This document shows, in pieces, positions 36,619 through 39,374 of a stretch of DNA of 39,374 nt. Source of the DNA: Rhodanobacter sp. (GTDB lineage: Bacteria; Pseudomonadota; Gammaproteobacteria; Xanthomonadales; Rhodanobacteraceae); assembly GCA_027450005.1 (NCBI GenBank), contig DAIDKO010000058.1, positions 1-39,374 on the forward strand, read 5' to 3'. Under the pieces are notes generated by a model, which was not told the origin of the DNA, did no database searches, and saw only the letters and a program-made list of their open reading frames with translations. Position 1 is the first letter of the stretch. Every line of letters begins with the position of its first letter. The position numbers and the translations under genes are program-made.

Positions 36619-37016
36619 ATGCCGGAAGAAACGGCCTCGGCCGTGAAGCTGCCCCCCAAGTTCGACGTCTGGTAGGGCCGATTTCGGCCAGAAGTCGTGT
36701 CACGGCAGGCACCAAGAGGCTCGGCCATAAACGCTCGTCAGGTGCGAGGGGAGGCGTTGACGGTGCCAGACCCTGGATGGCGCCAGGTGCAGATAGCGGG
36801 GTGATCGCATCGGGGCCTCGTGTGTCCCGATTTGTGACTCAACGCATTTTTCCGCCCACAAAAAAAGCCCTGAAAAATCAGGGCATTTCGTGTACTGGCG
36901 GGCCGCAACCGATGATGATTAGCACTATGTTTTCGCCGTAGCGCTATGAATTCCGCCTCGACATACCGTCGCCGCCAAAGGGGCCATGGACTAACCGGCA
37001 ACGGCCATGGAATTCC
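36619..37016. other. Intergenic region between the H-NS and parE genes
   Basis: The 398 bp contains a minus-strand terminator at 36860-36884 and a short GGCCGATTTCGGCC palindrome near 36676. No gene or RNA is supported. Confidence 0.4.
36860..36884 (-). terminator. Terminator downstream of the parDE operon
   Basis: Stem GCCCTGA / TCAGGGC with loop AAAA at 36867-36884, preceded on the plus strand by seven A, which is a T-run for minus-strand transcription. It is about 135 nt past the parE stop. Confidence 0.8.
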
Positions 37017-37331
37017 TCAGAGGCCGAAATCTTCGCGGAAACGACCTATTTGGTGCATTCGTTCGTGCAGAATCGTCACGATGCCGATGTCGCCGTTCGA
37101 CAGTCTTCGCCAATAGACGAAATGCCGTTCATACTGAAAGTAATAGCCGTCAACGCCGAACTCCGCCGGAACGGGTTTCGATACCACCCCGTGGATTCCG
37201 ATCTTATCGAACGCTTCGAACAGGCCGATGATGTAGCGGTCTGCTTGTGCGGCTCCCCAATGATCCCGACTGTAGCGGTAAATATCGTCGAGGCGGTGCG
37301 AGGCCGCCGCCTGAATGCGGACGGCGGCCAC
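37017..37331 (-). CDS. parE: RelE/ParE-family toxin
   Basis: The 104-residue protein has the ParE-type fold: AASHRLDDIYRYSRDHWGAAQADRYIIGLFEAFDKI (two N-terminal helices), then strands with VPAEFGVDGYYFQYERHFVYWRRL and the C-terminal DIGIVTILHERMHQI, followed by RFREDF. The arrangement of Arg and His in the C-terminal strand is like gyrase-targeting ParE toxins. RelE-type mRNA cleavage cannot be excluded. It follows the antitoxin by 3 nt. The target and activity have not been tested here. Confidence 0.82.
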   Translation of the reverse strand: MAAVRIQAAASHRLDDIYRYSRDHWGAAQADRYIIGLFEAFDKIGIHGVVSKPVPAEFGVDGYYFQYERHFVYWRRLSNGDIGIVTILHERMHQIGRFREDFGL

Positions 37332-37334
37332 TTC

Positions 37335-37589
37335 TCAGGCCTGATTCCGCGCGACCACTTGGGCTGCCGTCAATGGCTCGTAGGACGATTCGGGTGCCGC
37401 GAACGCATGCAAAAGCTCGGTCTTCAGCCGGTCGAATGCTTCTTTCTCCACGCGCTCGCTGTCTCGACGGATCAGATCGCGGATGTACTCGCTGACGTTC
37501 TCGTAGGTTCCATTCTCACCAACATTCGCGGCCACAAAGTCATTCAGCGGACCGCTGAGGCGCACCGTCATTGTCGTCGTACGGGACAT
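37335..37589 (-). CDS. parD: ParD-family antitoxin (ribbon-helix-helix)
   Basis: The 84-residue product begins MSRTTTMTVRLSGPLNDFVAANV, a ribbon-helix-helix DNA-binding start, followed by YENVSEYIRDLIRRDSERVEKEAF and a C-terminal part that would wrap the toxin (APESSYEPLTAAQVVARN). I chose ATG 37589; ATG 37607 would add six residues. The open frame further upstream lies in non-coding DNA. As in other parDE operons, the antitoxin is first and should repress the shared promoter, for which GATTATATT at about 37617-37626 is a possible -10 region. Confidence 0.85.
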   Translation of the reverse strand: MSRTTTMTVRLSGPLNDFVAANVGENGTYENVSEYIRDLIRRDSERVEKEAFDRLKTELLHAFAAPESSYEPLTAAQVVARNQA

Positions 37590-37719
37590 TTTATGCGCTC
37601 CGATCATCCTGCCCGTGTTCAATATAATCAAAAATGAATACGGCGCAAGGCTGAGCAGACCGTCGCACGAAGCCAATGGGGGTAGACTGCCGGCGACCCC
37701 AGCGCGCTCTGGCGTAGAT

Positions 37720-37733
37720 TGGCGGAGAGAGAG
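37720..37733 (-). other. Short match to a tRNA-Ser 3' end, possible attachment-site remnant
   Basis: The minus strand reads CTCTCTCTCCGCCA, which equals the last bases of many gammaproteobacterial tRNA-Ser genes (acceptor strand plus CCA). No tRNA body is present on either side. Integrative elements using tRNA genes leave such 3'-end duplications at one border. At 14 bp the match is short, so this is a suggestion only. The rest of the stretch from 37630 to 37840 holds no recognised gene. Confidence 0.3.
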
Positions 37734-37843
37734 ACTGTCCGCCGGACTTCCCACCGAATCCCATGCCGTCCCATTTGCGACTAATTCGCCTCTAGCCCTT
37801 GCAATAGCTGGACTTTAGGAGTCCCATACTTGTTGGCGCGCGT

Positions 37844-37857
37844 TGAAAATTGACCAG
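37844..37857 (+). repeat. IS21 end repeat, copy 1
   Basis: TGAAAATTGACCAG, identical to the copy 34 bp to the right. IS21-family elements carry several such short direct repeats near their ends as transposase-binding sites. The left end of the element is therefore at about 37835-37845. Confidence 0.72.
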
Positions 37858-37877
37858 AAAAGCGGGGTTCTGCTCGC

Positions 37878-37891
37878 TGAAAATTGACCAG
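37878..37891 (+). repeat. IS21 end repeat, copy 2
   Basis: Second identical TGAAAATTGACCAG, spaced 34 bp from the first and 57 bp before the istA start codon. Confidence 0.72.
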
Positions 37892-37947
37892 GGTGTTCAA
37901 CCTAGCCTGCCGGTGGTTCTGACTGGCAGGGAGACGAGGTGCACACC

Positions 37948-39374
37948 ATGGCGATATACGCAAAGGTCCGCCGCATGCGGCTGCGCGAGGGGCTGTCGAT
38001 CAGCGAGATACCCCGGCGGACGAGTCTGTCCCGGAACACGATCAAGGCTTGGCTGCGGGACCCGGTACGCAGTGAGATGGCCTACCGGCGCGAGGCCGGC
38101 CCCAAGAAGCTTGATGGACACATTGAGTGGCTACGGCGAGCGGTAGAGACCGACGCGCGGCGGCCGCGCAAGGAACGGCGCACGGCGTTGTTCCTCTACA
38201 CCCAGCTTCAGTCCCAGGGTTTCACCGGCAGCTACAGCCGGGTAACCGAGGCGATCCGAGCGTGGCGGGCGGAGGCGGGAACGGTGATGGCCCGCACGGC
38301 CTACGTCCCGTTGCAGTTCGAGTGGGGCGAGGCGTTCCAGTTCGACTGGAGCGAGGAAGGGATCGTGATCGGCGGCGTCTGGCGGAAGATCCAGCTGGCG
38401 CACATGAAGCTGTGCGCCTCGCGGGCGTTCTGGCTGGTGGCGTATCCGACGCAGAGTCACGAGATGCTGTTCGATGCCCACCTGCGTTGCCTGACGGGCT
38501 TGGGTGGCATTGCACGGCGCGGGATCTACGACAACATGAAGACGGCGGTGGACCGCGTGCCAGGGCGCGGCAAGGCGCGGATCGTCAATGCCCGCTTCGC
38601 CGCGATGACCGCGCACTATTTGATCGATCCGGACTTCTGCAACGTGGCCAGCGGTTGGGAGAAGGGCCGCGTCGAGAAGGGCGTCCAGGACAGCCGGCGG
38701 CGGATCTGGCAGGCCGCCTTGGAGCAACGGTTTTCCAGCTTCGCCGAGCTCAACGTCTGGCTGGCGACGCACTGCATCGAGGCACGCCGTGCGGCGCACC
38801 CGGAGCATCCGGGCATGACCATCGCCGAAGCACTGGAACACGAGCAGGCCCACCTGATGCCGATGCCCGCACCCTTCGATGGCTACATCGAATCACCGGC
38901 GCGAGTGTCGAGCACGTGCCTGATGACAGTGGCACGCAACCGCTACTCCGTCCCCTGTGCCTGGGCCGGGCATCGGGTCAGCGTGCGGCTGTATCCCGAG
39001 CGGGTGGTCGTCGTGGCCGAGCAGGCGATGATTGCCGAGCATCCCCGCGCCACCGACCGCGATCGTGTGGTGTACGACTGGCAGCACTACGTGCCGTTGG
39101 TGGAGCGCAAGCCGGGGGCGCTACGCAACGGCGCACCCTTTGCGGAGATGCCGGACCCGCTGAAGCAGTTGAGCCGTGCCCTGCTGCGTCGCCAGGGCGG
39201 TGACCGGGTCATGGCCCAGGTGCTGGGTGCCGTCCCGCAGCATGGCCTGGACGCCGTGCTGGTGGCGGTCGAGCTGGCGCTGGAGTCTGGCCGGCCCAGT
39301 GCTGAGCATGTGCTCAATCTCCTGGCGCGCCTGCGCGAAGGTCCGCCGCCAGCCCCCGTCGCAACGTCCCTGAC
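37948..39374 (+). CDS. istA: IS21-family transposase IstA (runs off the right edge)
   Basis: Reading the sequence from ATG 37948 gives an uninterrupted frame of 475 codons to the window end, so the stop codon and IstB lie outside. The N-terminus is MAIYAKVRRMRLREG, followed by an HTH (LSISEIPRRTSLSRNTIKAWL). The DDE core shows GEAFQFDWSEEGIVI (first Asp), RRGIYDNMKTAVD (second Asp) and GWEKGRVEKGVQDSRRRIW (Glu). The C-terminal barrel region has VARNRYSVPCAWAGHRVSVRLYPE. It is preceded by two identical end repeats. With IstB this would be an active cut-and-paste type IS21 element. The gene appears intact as far as visible. Confidence 0.9.
   Translation, partial: MAIYAKVRRMRLREGLSISEIPRRTSLSRNTIKAWLRDPVRSEMAYRREAGPKKLDGHIEWLRRAVETDARRPRKERRTALFLYTQLQSQGFTGSYSRVTEAIRAWRAEAGTVMARTAYVPLQFEWGEAFQFDWSEEGIVIGGVWRKIQLAHMKLCASRAFWLVAYPTQSHEMLFDAHLRCLTGLGGIARRGIYDNMKTAVDRVPGRGKARIVNARFAAMTAHYLIDPDFCNVASGWEKGRVEKGVQDSRRRIWQAALEQRFSSFAELNVWLATHCIEARRAAHPEHPGMTIAEALEHEQAHLMPMPAPFDGYIESPARVSSTCLMTVARNRYSVPCAWAGHRVSVRLYPERVVVVAEQAMIAEHPRATDRDRVVYDWQHYVPLVERKPGALRNGAPFAEMPDPLKQLSRALLRRQGGDRVMAQVLGAVPQHGLDAVLVAVELALESGRPSAEHVLNLLARLREGPPPAPVATSL

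Noticed and set aside
38127-39203. 358-codon plus-strand frame
   Set aside because: Out-of-frame shadow of istA; the istA frame from 37948 carries the transposase motifs.

Overview
The window is high-GC gammaproteobacterial chromosome. The gene orders ffh/ypjD, rpsP-rimM-trmD-rplS, rplU-rpmA / obgE and ubiG-mupP, the long lysine-tailed DksA, the FimX-type protein and the single-Cys DksA finger all point to Xanthomonadales. A Rhodanobacteraceae member (Rhodanobacter, Dyella or Luteibacter type) is the best guess. This assignment is inferred from gene content only.

Layout. Position 1-290 is the start of an IS630 transposase cut by the window edge. From about 0.5 to 13.7 kb lie housekeeping genes: dksA, yidD, folE2, a translationally coupled set (ubiG, a MupP/Gph phosphatase and a degenerate squalene/phytoene-synthase homologue), mtaD, the divergent efp/epmB pair, a FimX-like degenerate c-di-GMP receptor, and the operon rpsP-rimM-trmD-rplS. 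From 14 to 22.5 kb follow ffh, an SdpR-type ArsR regulator, ypjD, obgE, rpmA-rplU, uvrA and a thioesterase. From 22.6 to 33.9 kb the content is more mixed: a truncated ISL3 transposase, a secreted DUF4139 protein, a crotonase, two GNAT acetyltransferases, a class III aminotransferase next to an MtnX-like phosphatase, a frameshifted mipA, a Rieske ferredoxin, a GAF-HD-GYP phosphodiesterase and a TetR/cupin operon with a clear palindromic operator. From 34 kb to the end the region looks accessory: a secreted protein built of Ala-Ser-Gln/Glu triplets, an outer-membrane barrel, an H-NS family protein, a ParDE-type toxin-antitoxin pair, a short match to a tRNA-Ser 3' end, and an IS21 element running off the right edge.

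Decayed genes stand out. There is a YciI-family gene with one in-frame TAA, a hydrolase C-terminal remnant with an in-frame TAG, a mipA frameshifted just before its terminal beta-signal, and a transposase without its N-terminal half.

Two things deserve most attention. The first is an apparent ORF-less group II intron of about 0.5 kb placed directly after the rplS terminator hairpin, which is the preferred position of class C introns. The second is the repeat-protein/outer-membrane-barrel pair at 34.2-35.7 kb, for which I recognise no described function. Both edges of the window cut through insertion sequences; the transposase genes there were read directly from the nucleotide sequence.
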